Virus record (IMG/VR): IMGVR_UViG_3300020405_000029
Span: 1-21,894 of that record
From: a virus
DNA: 21,894 bases
Strand: one strand, 5' to 3'
The notes under the pieces were generated by a model. It did no database searches and was not told where the DNA came from. It was given only the letters and a program-made list of their open reading frames with translations. A program made the translations under genes and the position numbers. Positions 1 to 6,814 of the stretch are shown piece by piece. How positions within the stretch are numbered: the first letter of the stretch is position 1; every line of letters starts with the position of its first letter.

Positions 1-2
1 AA

Positions 3-500
3 GATGGTACTCCATCAATGAATATGGAAATTAATAATCGTAAAGGTTTATATACTGGCCATGCACCATTTAAAAAAGTTGAATTTATGATAGATAAATC
101 TTGGTGGATTTTTACTATTGAGAGAAATCCATGGGATAAAGTTGTAAGTCAATATTTTTTCATAGAAAAATATGGTGAGCCTAGAAAGATAGCAAAATAC
201 AAAGAACACTTTCATAAATTTACAGCATATCCAGCTGACTACATGAAATATGAACCAGCTTTTGACTATGATTTTAATTTGTTTAAGTATGAAGAAATGA
301 ATGAAATGTATAGAATGTTATACAAGAAAACTGGTATAGATGTAAAAAAAGAACTTGTAGAAAAAACTAAGACAAAAGGGCATTTTAGACTTGTCAAAGA
401 CTATAAAGAAATGTATAATGAGAATCAGAAAAAAATAGATGAAGTTGGTAAAGTATTTTTACCAGAAATACAATTGTTAGGATACAAATATGGCGAATGA
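3..500 (+). CDS. Sulfotransferase family protein, 5'-partial
   Basis: The reading frame is open to the left edge of the window, so the N-terminus is missing; the first visible ATG at 18 is probably internal. The segment FTIERNPWDKVVSQY matches the sulfotransferase 3'-phosphate (PAPS-binding) motif, in which an Arg-Asn-Pro is followed by a helix carrying the conserved Ser. The upstream 5'-PSB loop would lie outside the window. The enzyme family transfers sulfate from PAPS to a hydroxyl, commonly of a glycan. It overlaps the next glycosyltransferase by 11 bases and heads a run of glycan genes, so modification of a surface or virion polysaccharide is a reasonable inference. The substrate cannot be read from the sequence. 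Confidence 0.75.
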   Translation, partial: DGTPSMNMEINNRKGLYTGHAPFKKVEFMIDKSWWIFTIERNPWDKVVSQYFFIEKYGEPRKIAKYKEHFHKFTAYPADYMKYEPAFDYDFNLFKYEEMNEMYRMLYKKTGIDVKKELVEKTKTKGHFRLVKDYKEMYNENQKKIDEVGKVFLPEIQLLGYKYGE

Positions 501-1218
501 TGCAGTAAAATTATTTATAGGAACTTCTGCAAATGGAGAAGATGCTAAAATAGAAATGGCTTACGAATACTCAATACGTAAGAATTGTAGTAGACAAGTA
601 GACATAACTTGGATGAGGCAAACAAATGATGAGTCATCTTTTTGGCATGGTTGGGCTGATAAGAATTGGAGTACACCATTCTCTGGTTTTAGATGGGGAA
701 TCCCTGAAGCTTGTAACTTTGAGGGTAAAGCAATCTATACTGATTGTGATATGATTAACTTGAAAGATATGGCAGAACTAATAGATTTGCCAATACCAGA
801 AAAACAGTTGTGTATTGCTAGAGATGGTGAAAGATTTGGTGGTAAAGAGTTCTGTGTAATAGTATTCGATAATGCTAAATGGAAAAATGTAGTACCACTA
901 GTAAAAGATTGGAAATCTGATCCAACTGCACATCACCAATTTATTCAATTGTTTATACAGAATAATCTAGTTGGTAGTTTAGATAAAAGATGGAACTCTC
1001 ACGATGGTGATACAGATGAGATATGGCAATTGCATTATACACATATGGCAACACAGCCATGGAAACCAGCTTGGTTTACAGGTGAAGCAAAAGATCACCC
1101 AAGGCCAGATTTAGTTGAAATATTTGAAAGACATTATGATGAAGCTATTCTTGAAGGTTACAAACTTGAAGATTATACAATTGATCGTGGTGTCAAGTAC
1201 GGGATTATTGGCAGATGA
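490..1218 (+). CDS. GT8-like (GT-A fold) glycosyltransferase
   Basis: A 242-residue protein with an N-terminal Rossmann-like strand (VKLFIGTSA) and, around residues 83-89, the metal-binding DxD motif in the form YTDCDMI (D85, D87), preceded by a hydrophobic strand as in GT-A enzymes. FSGFRWGIPEA before it resembles the region before DxD in GT8 and related families. Family members transfer a sugar from a nucleotide-sugar donor using Mn2+ held by DxD. It overlaps the sulfotransferase upstream and a micro-ORF downstream, which suggests a single operon. Acceptor and donor are unknown. A second enzyme of the same general type lies at 2271. Confidence 0.7.
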   Translation: MANDAVKLFIGTSANGEDAKIEMAYEYSIRKNCSRQVDITWMRQTNDESSFWHGWADKNWSTPFSGFRWGIPEACNFEGKAIYTDCDMINLKDMAELIDLPIPEKQLCIARDGERFGGKEFCVIVFDNAKWKNVVPLVKDWKSDPTAHHQFIQLFIQNNLVGSLDKRWNSHDGDTDEIWQLHYTHMATQPWKPAWFTGEAKDHPRPDLVEIFERHYDEAILEGYKLEDYTIDRGVKYGIIGR

Positions 1219-1316
1219 AGTTTAAAATAACTGAAGGAACATCTCTGCTTTTAACACTTATCATCATGATAGGTGGCACACTTTTTATCAATGTAATAGT
1301 GGGAGCAATACTATGA
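1215..1316 (+). CDS. 33-residue single-pass membrane micro-protein
   Basis: The ATG overlaps the stop of the glycosyltransferase in an ATGA arrangement and the stop overlaps the next ATG the same way. The product begins MKFKITEGTS and then has one hydrophobic stretch of about 22 residues (LLLTLIIMIGG... to GAIL), enough for a single membrane span. No family is recognised. Translational coupling on both sides is the main reason to call it. The function is unknown. Confidence 0.55.
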   Translation: MKFKITEGTSLLLTLIIMIGGTLFINVIVGAIL

Positions 1317-1432
1317 AAAAACTTAGAGAGCAATGGGAAGAAATGTACGGTGAAGGTACAAAATTTGATTTAGATTATGGTAAGTTAGCCATACTATTTT
1401 TGTGTATATACATAGCAATAAAAGTGAGTTGA
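1313..1432 (+). CDS. 39-residue membrane micro-protein
   Basis: It starts in ATGA overlap with the previous stop. A charged N-terminal half (MKKLREQWEEMYGEGTKFD) is followed by a hydrophobic C-terminal half (LAILFLCIYIAIKV) that could span the membrane. No homology is recognised. It belongs to a string of four tiny putative membrane proteins between 1215 and 1837, all overlapping or nearly touching, which suggests coordinated translation. Confidence 0.5.
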   Translation: MKKLREQWEEMYGEGTKFDLDYGKLAILFLCIYIAIKVS

Positions 1433-1434
1433 AT

Positions 1435-1587
1435 ATGAAACATTTTGGTAAAATAATTTGGGTAATGATATTCGTTGCCGCTCTTTTAGGTGGAACATTG
1501 AGTTACATGATAGGTGATAGATTGCAACAGATGGAAACTAATATCAATGAAATCAATGCAATGTTGAAAGATATGACTAATGAGTAA
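1435..1587 (+). CDS. 50-residue membrane protein with short helical tail
   Basis: I take the ATG at 1435, just after the upstream stop; the GTG at 1402 would add eleven residues lying inside the previous gene. MKHFGKIIWVMIFVAALLGG forms an N-terminal membrane span. The remainder, rich in Met, Asn, Glu and Ile, looks like a short amphipathic or coiled-coil helix. The layout of one span plus a short helix is spanin- or holin-like only in the loosest sense, and I do not assign that role. Confidence 0.5.
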   Translation: MKHFGKIIWVMIFVAALLGGTLSYMIGDRLQQMETNINEINAMLKDMTNE

Positions 1588-1837
1588 TCAAGCATATCAT
1601 AATAAAGGTTTTGGTTCTGCATTTTTGTGGATTATATTTTTAACAATAATATTACCTCTTGCAGGGTTAATGACAATTGATGATACATGGGATAGATTTG
1701 TAAAAAAATATACTGATCCATGGAAGTCAGAGTGTTGGCAAAATAGTAAGCATGAAAGAGTGTGTAGAGATGATAACACTTGTAAGTTTGGTAGAAACTT
1801 CTGTACACCAAATGTTTTTAGATGGAGAGAACCGTGA
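1580..1837 (+). CDS. Small membrane protein with cysteine-rich C-terminal domain
   Basis: An 85-residue product overlapping the previous gene by 8 bases. Residues about 12-32 (SAFLWIIFLTIILPLAGLM) form a membrane span. The C-terminal 40 residues carry four cysteines (ECWQ, RVCRD, NTCKF, NFCTP) and many basic residues. Cysteines clustered after a signal anchor are compatible with a periplasmic disulfide-bonded domain. No named family is recognised. It overlaps the DoxX-like gene by 16 bases. Confidence 0.6.
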   Translation: MSNQAYHNKGFGSAFLWIIFLTIILPLAGLMTIDDTWDRFVKKYTDPWKSECWQNSKHERVCRDDNTCKFGRNFCTPNVFRWREP

Positions 1838-2274
1838 GAAGTATAATATCAAAATTACCAGAATTTTGTCAGAGTCATTGGTTAATAAGATTACCTTTGA
1901 TAGTTGTTTTTCTTCAGCAAGGTTTTATGAAATTACCAGTTAGTGCTGAAGAAGCCGCATCATATGATTTATCATATCTTGTTTGGTGGTTTGTCACATA
2001 TGGTGAAATATTAGGTGGTATAGGATTAATTGTAGGTGGACTTCTATGGAAGACACCAGCTTTTATGCATTATGCAATGGGACATGATATCATAGAACCT
2101 TATGGTGATTTCTTTACTCGTTTTAGTGGTATTGTATTATGTTGCATCATGACAGGTGTAATATGGATTGGTGAACCAGAAAGCTTTTTAGATGTTATAT
2201 TGTATGATAATCTACATGTATTTCTATGGGTTGGTGCATTGTTCTTTGCATTGAGAGGTAATAGATCATCATGA
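1822..2274 (+). CDS. DoxX-like integral membrane protein
   Basis: A 150-residue protein with about four membrane segments, near residues 20-36, 56-73, 97-117 and 126-145. The pattern RLPLIVVFLQQGFMKLP, followed by YGEILGGIGLIVGGLLW, resembles the DoxX family, in which the first helix ends in G-x-x-K and the second carries a GE...GG signature. DoxX-family proteins are small bacterial membrane proteins linked to quinol or thiol redox and sulfur metabolism in some hosts. A role here is not established. The ATG at 1822 lies inside the preceding gene; a GTG at 1834 is an alternative start. It is followed in ATGA overlap by a glycosyltransferase. Confidence 0.6.
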   Translation: MERTVRSIISKLPEFCQSHWLIRLPLIVVFLQQGFMKLPVSAEEAASYDLSYLVWWFVTYGEILGGIGLIVGGLLWKTPAFMHYAMGHDIIEPYGDFFTRFSGIVLCCIMTGVIWIGEPESFLDVILYDNLHVFLWVGALFFALRGNRSS

Positions 2275-3002
2275 TATATGGAGAACTTCCAAATAAAAGA
2301 GTAGTATATGCCGCTTGTGATAAAGAGTATTTTAAGTCACATGCACCATCTTTAATATATTCACTCAATGATATTGGTAAAGACGTACATATTCACATTT
2401 GTGATCCAGATCCAACTGTATTAAACATAGAAGCAGTAATTAAAAAAGATATTGATGTTACATTGACATGTTCATACAATGATTTGGGTGCTACACCAAT
2501 AGATGCTAAATCATATTATTCTTGTCTACGATTTATGATGCTCCCTCAAATATTACCAATCGCTGGTGCTATGATGATTGTAGATGTTGATTGTATATTC
2601 ATGAATGACTTTGAATGGCCAAGCACACCAACAGGATATTTTCCAAGAGAACCTTTAGCTGGTACTATGGGTTGGGAAGCAGAAGGTACTAGAGTTGCCG
2701 CTGGTTGTGTATACTTAACTGCACAAGCTATAAATGTTGCTTTTGCTATTAATGAAAGAATCAAACAAGGTCCAATGAGATGGTTTATTGATCAGATTGC
2801 ATTATCAGAAACATTTTCTAGATTAGATGAGAAAAATATTACAAAGTTTGATGGTAACTTTATGGACTGGGAGTTTGTTGAAGATACTGTGATTTGGACT
2901 GGCAAGGGGCCACGTAAATATGAAAATCAAAGATATTTAAAAGCAAAGAATGATTTTAATAGACTTCCATCAGCACCATCAAACATATGGAATAAATCAT
3001 GA
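2271..3002 (+). CDS. GT8-like (GT-A fold) glycosyltransferase, second copy type
   Basis: A 243-residue protein starting with a KRVVYAACDKEYF strand and loop typical of GT-A nucleotide-sugar enzymes. The DxD motif is seen as MMIVDVDCIFMNDF (D105, D107). A later FIDQIALSE segment corresponds to the conserved region with a catalytic-side Asp/Gln in GT8-type enzymes. The upstream gene at 490 shares fold and motif but not obvious close identity, so the two may add different sugars. It overlaps neighbours on both sides by 4 bases, consistent with one transcript leading into the capsule-type gene. Donor and acceptor are unknown. Confidence 0.72.
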   Translation: MIYGELPNKRVVYAACDKEYFKSHAPSLIYSLNDIGKDVHIHICDPDPTVLNIEAVIKKDIDVTLTCSYNDLGATPIDAKSYYSCLRFMMLPQILPIAGAMMIVDVDCIFMNDFEWPSTPTGYFPREPLAGTMGWEAEGTRVAAGCVYLTAQAINVAFAINERIKQGPMRWFIDQIALSETFSRLDEKNITKFDGNFMDWEFVEDTVIWTGKGPRKYENQRYLKAKNDFNRLPSAPSNIWNKS

Positions 3003-3979
3003 ACAGAAAAATTCTAATTCTAAAACCAAGACTTGATTTACCATTTAAGAAATTTGGTTTAGAACAAAGAAACGATAATCCGTTGCCACCAATTCGTGTG
3101 CATTGGAAAAACTTTGTTGATAAACTTACGGAACATCATAAACGACAGAATGATAAAGTTGTTGTGATTGAAGAGCAGAGATGGAAGTTTGATCAACACA
3201 TTGTAGAGTTATTTAATCCAGACATAACGTATGTGCCACATGTAGAAAAGCATAATTTTAAAGGTAATGATACTTGTAGATATTATATGCAAACAGTATT
3301 ACCATGGCTCTTTACAATTGATAAACAAGGCTGGGGTGGTGGTGCATCTTTTTCAAATGATAGCTATGATGTACCAGATGATGATGGTGCAACATTCAAA
3401 AAGTTTCAAGATAGAGCAAAAGCTGGTGGTACTAAGTTTGATCAACCAGAAAAAGAGTTTGTAAATAAAGTTGGTGATTTTATTTTCTGTCCATTACAAC
3501 TCCCTCATGATGAAACAATATTATGGCATAGTAATGTATCAGTTGAAGTTCTAGCTGAATCACTAGCTAAGTGGGCTCAAAGAACTGGTGTACCAGTCGT
3601 ATTTAAAAATCACCCAATAAATCCAGGCAGTTTACAACATATCAAAGCTATGATACAACAATATCCAAATTGTGTATGGCTAGAACATGAAGTTCATATA
3701 CATTCTGTAATTAAACAAGCAAAAGCAGTATATGTTGTAAACTCTGGTACTGGTATGGAATCAATGCTACATGAAGTACCAGTAGTTCGTTTTGGTTTAG
3801 CAGAATATAATCATGCAGTTATTAAAGGTAATATTAAGAGTTTAAAAGAAACTTACTATAAAGTATGTAATGTTGATAAAGATATTATGTTGAATAACTA
3901 CAAAGTATTTTACAATTGGTTTGTAAATAAGATTTGCTACGATTCTACAAATATTGGAACTTTTATGAAATTAAAATAA
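2999..3979 (+). CDS. Capsule polysaccharide synthesis (KpsS/KpsC-like) protein
   Basis: A 326-residue protein. The C-terminal half shows the signature of the capsule-synthesis family (PF05159 type): VVFKNHPINPG (H205-P206), then HSVIKQAKAVYVVNSGTGMES (residues about 235-255), then HEVPVVRFG. In that family (KpsC, KpsS) such motifs belong to GT-B-like Kdo transferases that build the linker of group 2 capsules. The N-terminal half carries no motif I can name. Placement after two glycosyltransferases and a sulfotransferase supports a glycan-building module. Whether the target is the host surface, the virion or modified DNA cannot be decided from the sequence. Confidence 0.65.
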   Translation: MNRKILILKPRLDLPFKKFGLEQRNDNPLPPIRVHWKNFVDKLTEHHKRQNDKVVVIEEQRWKFDQHIVELFNPDITYVPHVEKHNFKGNDTCRYYMQTVLPWLFTIDKQGWGGGASFSNDSYDVPDDDGATFKKFQDRAKAGGTKFDQPEKEFVNKVGDFIFCPLQLPHDETILWHSNVSVEVLAESLAKWAQRTGVPVVFKNHPINPGSLQHIKAMIQQYPNCVWLEHEVHIHSVIKQAKAVYVVNSGTGMESMLHEVPVVRFGLAEYNHAVIKGNIKSLKETYYKVCNVDKDIMLNNYKVFYNWFVNKICYDSTNIGTFMKLK

Positions 3980-4077
3980 TGCAATACGGGTATGCACTTG
4001 GTTCAATGATAAACTATCTAAATAGAAACGGGTACTTCACGTATCCAAATTCACATAACATTTTAGAAAAGAGGTAA
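3979..4077 (+). CDS. 32-residue micro-ORF
   Basis: It starts on the last base of the preceding TAA (TAATG) and ends six bases before the next start. The product is hydrophilic and aromatic-rich (MQYGYALGSMINYLNRNGYF...). Its tail contains the AGAGGT-like ribosome site of the next gene. No family is recognised. A CTAAATA box at 4018-4024 inside it resembles late promoters of T4-like marine phages, so the stretch may instead be mainly regulatory. Confidence 0.4.
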   Translation: MQYGYALGSMINYLNRNGYFTYPNSHNILEKR

Positions 4078-4082
4078 AGAAA

Positions 4083-4352
4083 ATGGCAGTTGTAACAACT
4101 GTATACGATAGCACATGTAAAGTGTGTGATGTCGTAAGGTATCAATTATATAAAGCATTCATATATGTACAAAGATCCAGACAACTTAGTGCGAATGAAA
4201 AAATTTTTCAAGACATTAAAGGTTTCGACAGAGAAGCTGGTTATCACTTAGCAAACATGAATGATGCAACAAATAAAAAGTATGACAATAAGTTGAAAAA
4301 CTTTAGAAGTAACTTGAGTGCTTGGGGTTGGGAAGATCCCATTGACGATTGA
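4083..4352 (+). CDS. Hypothetical protein, 89 residues
   Basis: It is preceded by a good ribosome site (GAAAAGAGGTAAAG) 5-10 bases before the ATG. The soluble, basic product has a CKVC pair at residues 12-15 and a C-terminus rich in Lys, Asn and Trp. The single CxxC is not enough for a zinc site or a thioredoxin fold. No family is recognised. The gene ends just before a promoter-like element, which suggests that it closes the upstream transcription unit. Confidence 0.6.
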   Translation: MAVVTTVYDSTCKVCDVVRYQLYKAFIYVQRSRQLSANEKIFQDIKGFDREAGYHLANMNDATNKKYDNKLKNFRSNLSAWGWEDPIDD

Positions 4353-4355
4353 GTC

Positions 4356-4385
4356 TTGACAAATAAGTATAGATGATGTTATATT
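4356..4385 (+). promoter_or_regulatory. Sigma70-like promoter before the 4410 gene
   Basis: TTGACA (4356-4361) and TATATT (4380-4385) are separated by 18 bases. The predicted start of transcription lies near 4392, leaving a short leader with GGAG before the ATG at 4410. It belongs to the recurring TTGACA/T family seen throughout the window. Confidence 0.6.
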
Positions 4386-4409
4386 AATTCTAATAAAATG
4401 GAGAATATT

Positions 4410-4646
4410 ATGAAAGCACAATTAATTAAAGCGGCACGTATGCATGCCCAAGGTGAATTAGAAAGAGCAAAAACTAATATTATGGTTTATATGGATAAAT
4501 CTGTAGGTATTGGTGAACATTCTGATATCGTTGAAGCCATTCAAAAAGAGTTAGATACTATGGCTGTTGCGAATGATCGAATTGAAATGCTTGATAAATT
4601 TTTTGGAGATGCATCATCATCAATGCCATTGTTTGAAAATCAATGA
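4410..4646 (+). CDS. Conserved T4-like phage protein of unknown function
   Basis: I choose ATG 4410 because GGAG at 4400-4403 is well spaced for it; the ATG at 4398 lies before this site. The product begins MKAQLIKAARMHAQGELERA and continues with helical, acidic sequence (EHSDIVEAIQKELDTMAVAND). This pattern resembles, from memory, a short conserved protein in T4-like cyanophages and pelagiphages. No function is known to me. It overlaps the glutaredoxin gene by 4 bases and follows its own promoter. Confidence 0.7.
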   Translation: MKAQLIKAARMHAQGELERAKTNIMVYMDKSVGIGEHSDIVEAIQKELDTMAVANDRIEMLDKFFGDASSSMPLFENQ

Positions 4647-4876
4647 TAGTTGTGTATGGGCGCCCTGGCTGTAACTACTGCGAAGATTCAAAACTCGTAT
4701 TAGATGAAGCTAAGATCCCATACAACTACATAGATGTATGGAAAGATGATGAGGCTAAAGCTAAAATTAAAAATGCAGGATTAAAAACTGTACCACAAAT
4801 ATATGATGATACAAAACATATTGGTGGTTTTAATGAATTAATGATTTGGTTGAATGAGAAAGGACATTGTGTATGA
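4643..4876 (+). CDS. Glutaredoxin
   Basis: A 77-residue protein of typical size for a small dithiol glutaredoxin. The N-terminal strand MIVVYGRPGC leads into the CNYC active site (C10, C13). The cis-proline loop is TVP (P51), and HIGGFNEL (G61-G62) forms the glutathione-binding GG motif. These are all hallmarks of the family. T4-like phages use glutaredoxin/thioredoxin (NrdC) to reduce ribonucleotide reductase. No reductase gene lies in this window, so the partner is an inference; Fe-S handling with the IscA-like protein at 12993 is another possibility. Confidence 0.9.
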   Translation: MIVVYGRPGCNYCEDSKLVLDEAKIPYNYIDVWKDDEAKAKIKNAGLKTVPQIYDDTKHIGGFNELMIWLNEKGHCV

Positions 4877-5145
4877 TAGATGATAAAGCCAAAAAAGATA
4901 TTATAGAAGACTTGCAAGAAAAAGTCATGAATATCGATTTCACGAAGAAAGATGGTACTCTACGTAAGATGAAAGCCACTCTTCAAAAAAAGATGCTACC
5001 AAAAGCAACTAAAAAAAATCCCCTTTCACAAAAAAAAGTCAGAGAAACAGACTCTGATAAAGTTCTAGCAGTATGGGACGTTGATAAGAAAGCTTGGCGT
5101 TCTTTTCGTTGGGACACAGTAATCGGAGTAAGTGATGTCGCTTGA
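4873..5145 (+). CDS. SH3-beta-barrel-type phage protein (DUF2693-like)
   Basis: I take the ATG at 4873, in ATGA overlap with the glutaredoxin stop; the TTG at 4867 is less likely. The 90-residue product has the pattern I-D-F-x-K-x-DGT-x-R-x-M-x-x-TL and later VWDVDKKAWRSFRWDTV. This resembles the small beta-barrel proteins (DUF2693 type) common in T4-like phages, where they are of unknown function. A lysine-rich loop (about residues 37-60) interrupts the two halves. The call rests on remembered motifs, not a search. Confidence 0.6.
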   Translation: MIDDKAKKDIIEDLQEKVMNIDFTKKDGTLRKMKATLQKKMLPKATKKNPLSQKKVRETDSDKVLAVWDVDKKAWRSFRWDTVIGVSDVA

Positions 5146-6160
5146 AGTTAAAGATTCGAATCCTGATGAATTTAAATTAAAGAGTGAAGAACCGGCAGGA
5201 CCGACAAAAGATGGGACTTATAAAGAGTCTTTTGGTGGTACTGAACTGATGAACAAAGCTTTACTTGAGAGAGTAGATAAAGATTTACTCGAACAATTTA
5301 ATATCATTAAATCTAGAGTTAGAGAAGTTTCAGAAGACAAGCCAAATATTCTTTGGTTACATGACTTATGGAATGATCCAGAAAATCAACATCTAGCAGA
5401 TAAAGAAAAGCGAAAAAGATTTGATAGATTGGTATTTGTATCTAACTATCAAATGCAAACTTATATGTTAGCATATGGTATACCATATAGTGAAACTTTT
5501 GTATTGAGAAATGCAATTGATCCTATTATATTACCAGAAAAGTGTAAAGATGGTGAACAGATACGAATAATTTATCATACAACACCACATAGGGGTTTAA
5601 ATATCGCAGTAGCCGCTGTTCAAAAGTTAGCTGAGAAGTTAAAAGATAAAATACATTTTGATGTGTATTCTTCTTTTAATGCTTATGGTTGGGGACACAG
5701 AGATGAGCCATATAAAGAAATCTTCAAAGTTATTGAAGAACACCCTAATATGACTTATCATGGTTTTCAACCAAATGATGTAGTAAGAAAAGCTTTAGAG
5801 TCTGCACATATATTTGCATATCCAAGTATATGGACAGAAACATCTTGTATAGCCGCTATTGAAGCTATGTCTGCTGGTTGTCAAATTGTTTGTCCTAATT
5901 ATGGGGCATTACCAGAAACAACTGGTGGTTTTGCTACAATGTATCATTGGCATGAAGACTTACAAACACATGCAAATATATTTGTTAATTTTCTAAACAA
6001 TGCTATAAATATTCATAGAAGTGAAGATATGAATAGAAAACTAATCATTCAAAAGAACTGGGTTGATAATTTCTTTAACTGGGAAATGAGAGCAAACGAA
6101 TGGACTGGTATGTTACAGGGTGTTCTTCAGTTAAGAGAGCAGAATGCAAAATCAGAATGA
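5135..6160 (+). CDS. GT4-type (GT-B fold) glycosyltransferase
   Basis: I choose ATG 5135 because GGAG at 5125-5128 is six bases upstream, rather than the adjoining GTG at 5132. The 341-residue protein has the GT4 core: FVSNYQMQ (about 101-108), the strand IRIIYHTTPHRGLNIAV (donor domain start), then FAYPSIWTETSCIAAIEAMSAG, which contains the E-x7-E motif (E235, E243), followed by PNYGALPETTGG. These residues bind the nucleotide sugar. The N-terminal domain is short. It may act with the glycan genes at 3-3979, although small unrelated genes lie between them. Confidence 0.85.
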   Translation: MSLEVKDSNPDEFKLKSEEPAGPTKDGTYKESFGGTELMNKALLERVDKDLLEQFNIIKSRVREVSEDKPNILWLHDLWNDPENQHLADKEKRKRFDRLVFVSNYQMQTYMLAYGIPYSETFVLRNAIDPIILPEKCKDGEQIRIIYHTTPHRGLNIAVAAVQKLAEKLKDKIHFDVYSSFNAYGWGHRDEPYKEIFKVIEEHPNMTYHGFQPNDVVRKALESAHIFAYPSIWTETSCIAAIEAMSAGCQIVCPNYGALPETTGGFATMYHWHEDLQTHANIFVNFLNNAINIHRSEDMNRKLIIQKNWVDNFFNWEMRANEWTGMLQGVLQLREQNAKSE

Positions 6161-6377
6161 TCCAGAACCACTTAGGTATTATGATTGGATAGGTTGGAAA
6201 TTGAGACAATTATCAAAAGAAGAAAAAAAATCTGAGAAAGAATCAGGTTGGAATAAAAATGCTATGTCGTATGGACAACCATTAATAAAGCCATGGGACG
6301 AATTTCATAGATCCCTCAACAGAATAGAAGAAAAACTAGATTTAATTCTAATAAAGCTTGATGGCAAATTAAAGTGA
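6144..6377 (+). CDS. Hypothetical protein, 77 residues
   Basis: It starts inside the end of the glycosyltransferase gene (17-base overlap) and ends before a large hairpin. The product is hydrophilic, with a central lysine/glutamate-rich part and a C-terminal heptad-like helix (FHRSLNRIEEKLDLILIKL) suited to a short coiled coil. The N-terminus DPEPLRYYDWIGWKLRQ is aromatic-rich. No family is recognised. It is probably co-translated with the glycosyltransferase. Confidence 0.6.
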   Translation: MQNQNDPEPLRYYDWIGWKLRQLSKEEKKSEKESGWNKNAMSYGQPLIKPWDEFHRSLNRIEEKLDLILIKLDGKLK

Positions 6378-6394
6378 TTCGCTACGATTCGCTA
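6376..6394. repeat. Tandem 9-bp direct repeat
   Basis: GATTCGCTA occurs at 6376-6384 and again at 6386-6394, separated by one base, directly after the stop of the preceding gene and before the hairpin-promoter element. GTGATTCGTA occurs again at 6794-6803 after the second promoter. It could be a binding site; the function is unknown. Confidence 0.5.
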
Positions 6395-6404
6395 AAACTA
6401 TTTA

Positions 6405-6466
6405 AAAGTCAACTCTCATAACTCATTGATTTTATTGAGTTATTCCATGAGGGTTGACTTTCTCTT
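6405..6466 (+). terminator. Long hairpin, probable terminator, overlapping a promoter
   Basis: AAAGTCAAC (6405-6413) pairs with GTTGACTTT (6453-6461). Inside it CTCAT pairs with ATGAG and AACTCA pairs with TGAGTT, giving a three-part stem of about 20 pairs. A pyrimidine run (TCTCTTTTTT, 6461-6470) follows. The distal arm contains the -35 hexamer of the next promoter, so terminator and promoter share bases. Confidence 0.65.
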
Positions 6467-6484
6467 TTTTCCTGTTATTATAAT
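6454..6484 (+). promoter_or_regulatory. Promoter with conserved CCTGTTATTATAAT box, copy 1
   Basis: TTGACT (6454-6459) and TATAAT (6479-6484) are 19 bases apart. The block starting CCTGTTATTATAATAGT (6471-6491) recurs with 20 of 21 identical bases at 6773-6793, also 19 bases below a TTGACT. Transcription would start near 6491, before the ATG at 6510. Confidence 0.65.
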
Positions 6485-6509
6485 AGTATAACAAAGAGAG
6501 AGAGAAAAT

Positions 6510-6752
6510 ATGAAATTACTCAAAAAATTAAAAGATATCAAATTTACCAGAGATTTTACTGGCCAACTAAATCACTTCAAAGGTGTTGTAAGTGAACCAT
6601 TAGTTATGGCGAGTGCCGCTGGTTGGTATATTGGTACTATCTGTAAAGAAGATGATATGCCTGATTTAGTTCAGCCATATGATCGTTATACTGGTTATAT
6701 GACTAAAGAACAAGCGATAGAAATGCTAAAAGAAGAATGGTTCATATATTAA
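6510..6752 (+). CDS. Hypothetical small phage protein, 80 residues
   Basis: It has its own promoter and a purine-rich ribosome site (AAAGAGAGAGAGAAAAT). The product is soluble and mixed, with a basic N-terminus (MKLLKKLKDIKFTRDF), a small hydrophobic patch (MASAAGWYIGTI) and a C-terminal DRYTGYMTKEQAIEML segment resembling a short helix-turn motif of phage proteins with unknown function. It is the only gene before a second, almost identical promoter, so it may be an early monocistronic product. Confidence 0.65.
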   Translation: MKLLKKLKDIKFTRDFTGQLNHFKGVVSEPLVMASAAGWYIGTICKEDDMPDLVQPYDRYTGYMTKEQAIEMLKEEWFIY

Positions 6753-6755
6753 TGG

Positions 6756-6786
6756 TTGACTTATCCGTAGAACCTGTTATTATAAT
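6756..6786 (+). promoter_or_regulatory. Promoter with conserved CCTGTTATTATAAT box, copy 2
   Basis: TTGACT (6756-6761) and TATAAT (6781-6786) are 19 bases apart, embedded in the same block as copy 1 at 6471. The predicted transcription start near 6793 leaves a short leader carrying AGAGAGG before the ATG at 6815. No hairpin accompanies this copy. Confidence 0.65.
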
Positions 6787-6814
6787 AGTGTAAGTGATTC
6801 GTAGAGAGGTTATT

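Noticed and set aside
2546-2764. - strand frame opposite the second glycosyltransferase
   Set aside because: It lies wholly antisense to a gene with clear motifs and has no promoter or ribosome site; treated as a shadow.
4643-4876. Thioredoxin instead of glutaredoxin
   Set aside because: The CNYC site, small size and GG motif after the cis-proline fit glutaredoxin; the WCGPC signature of thioredoxin is absent.
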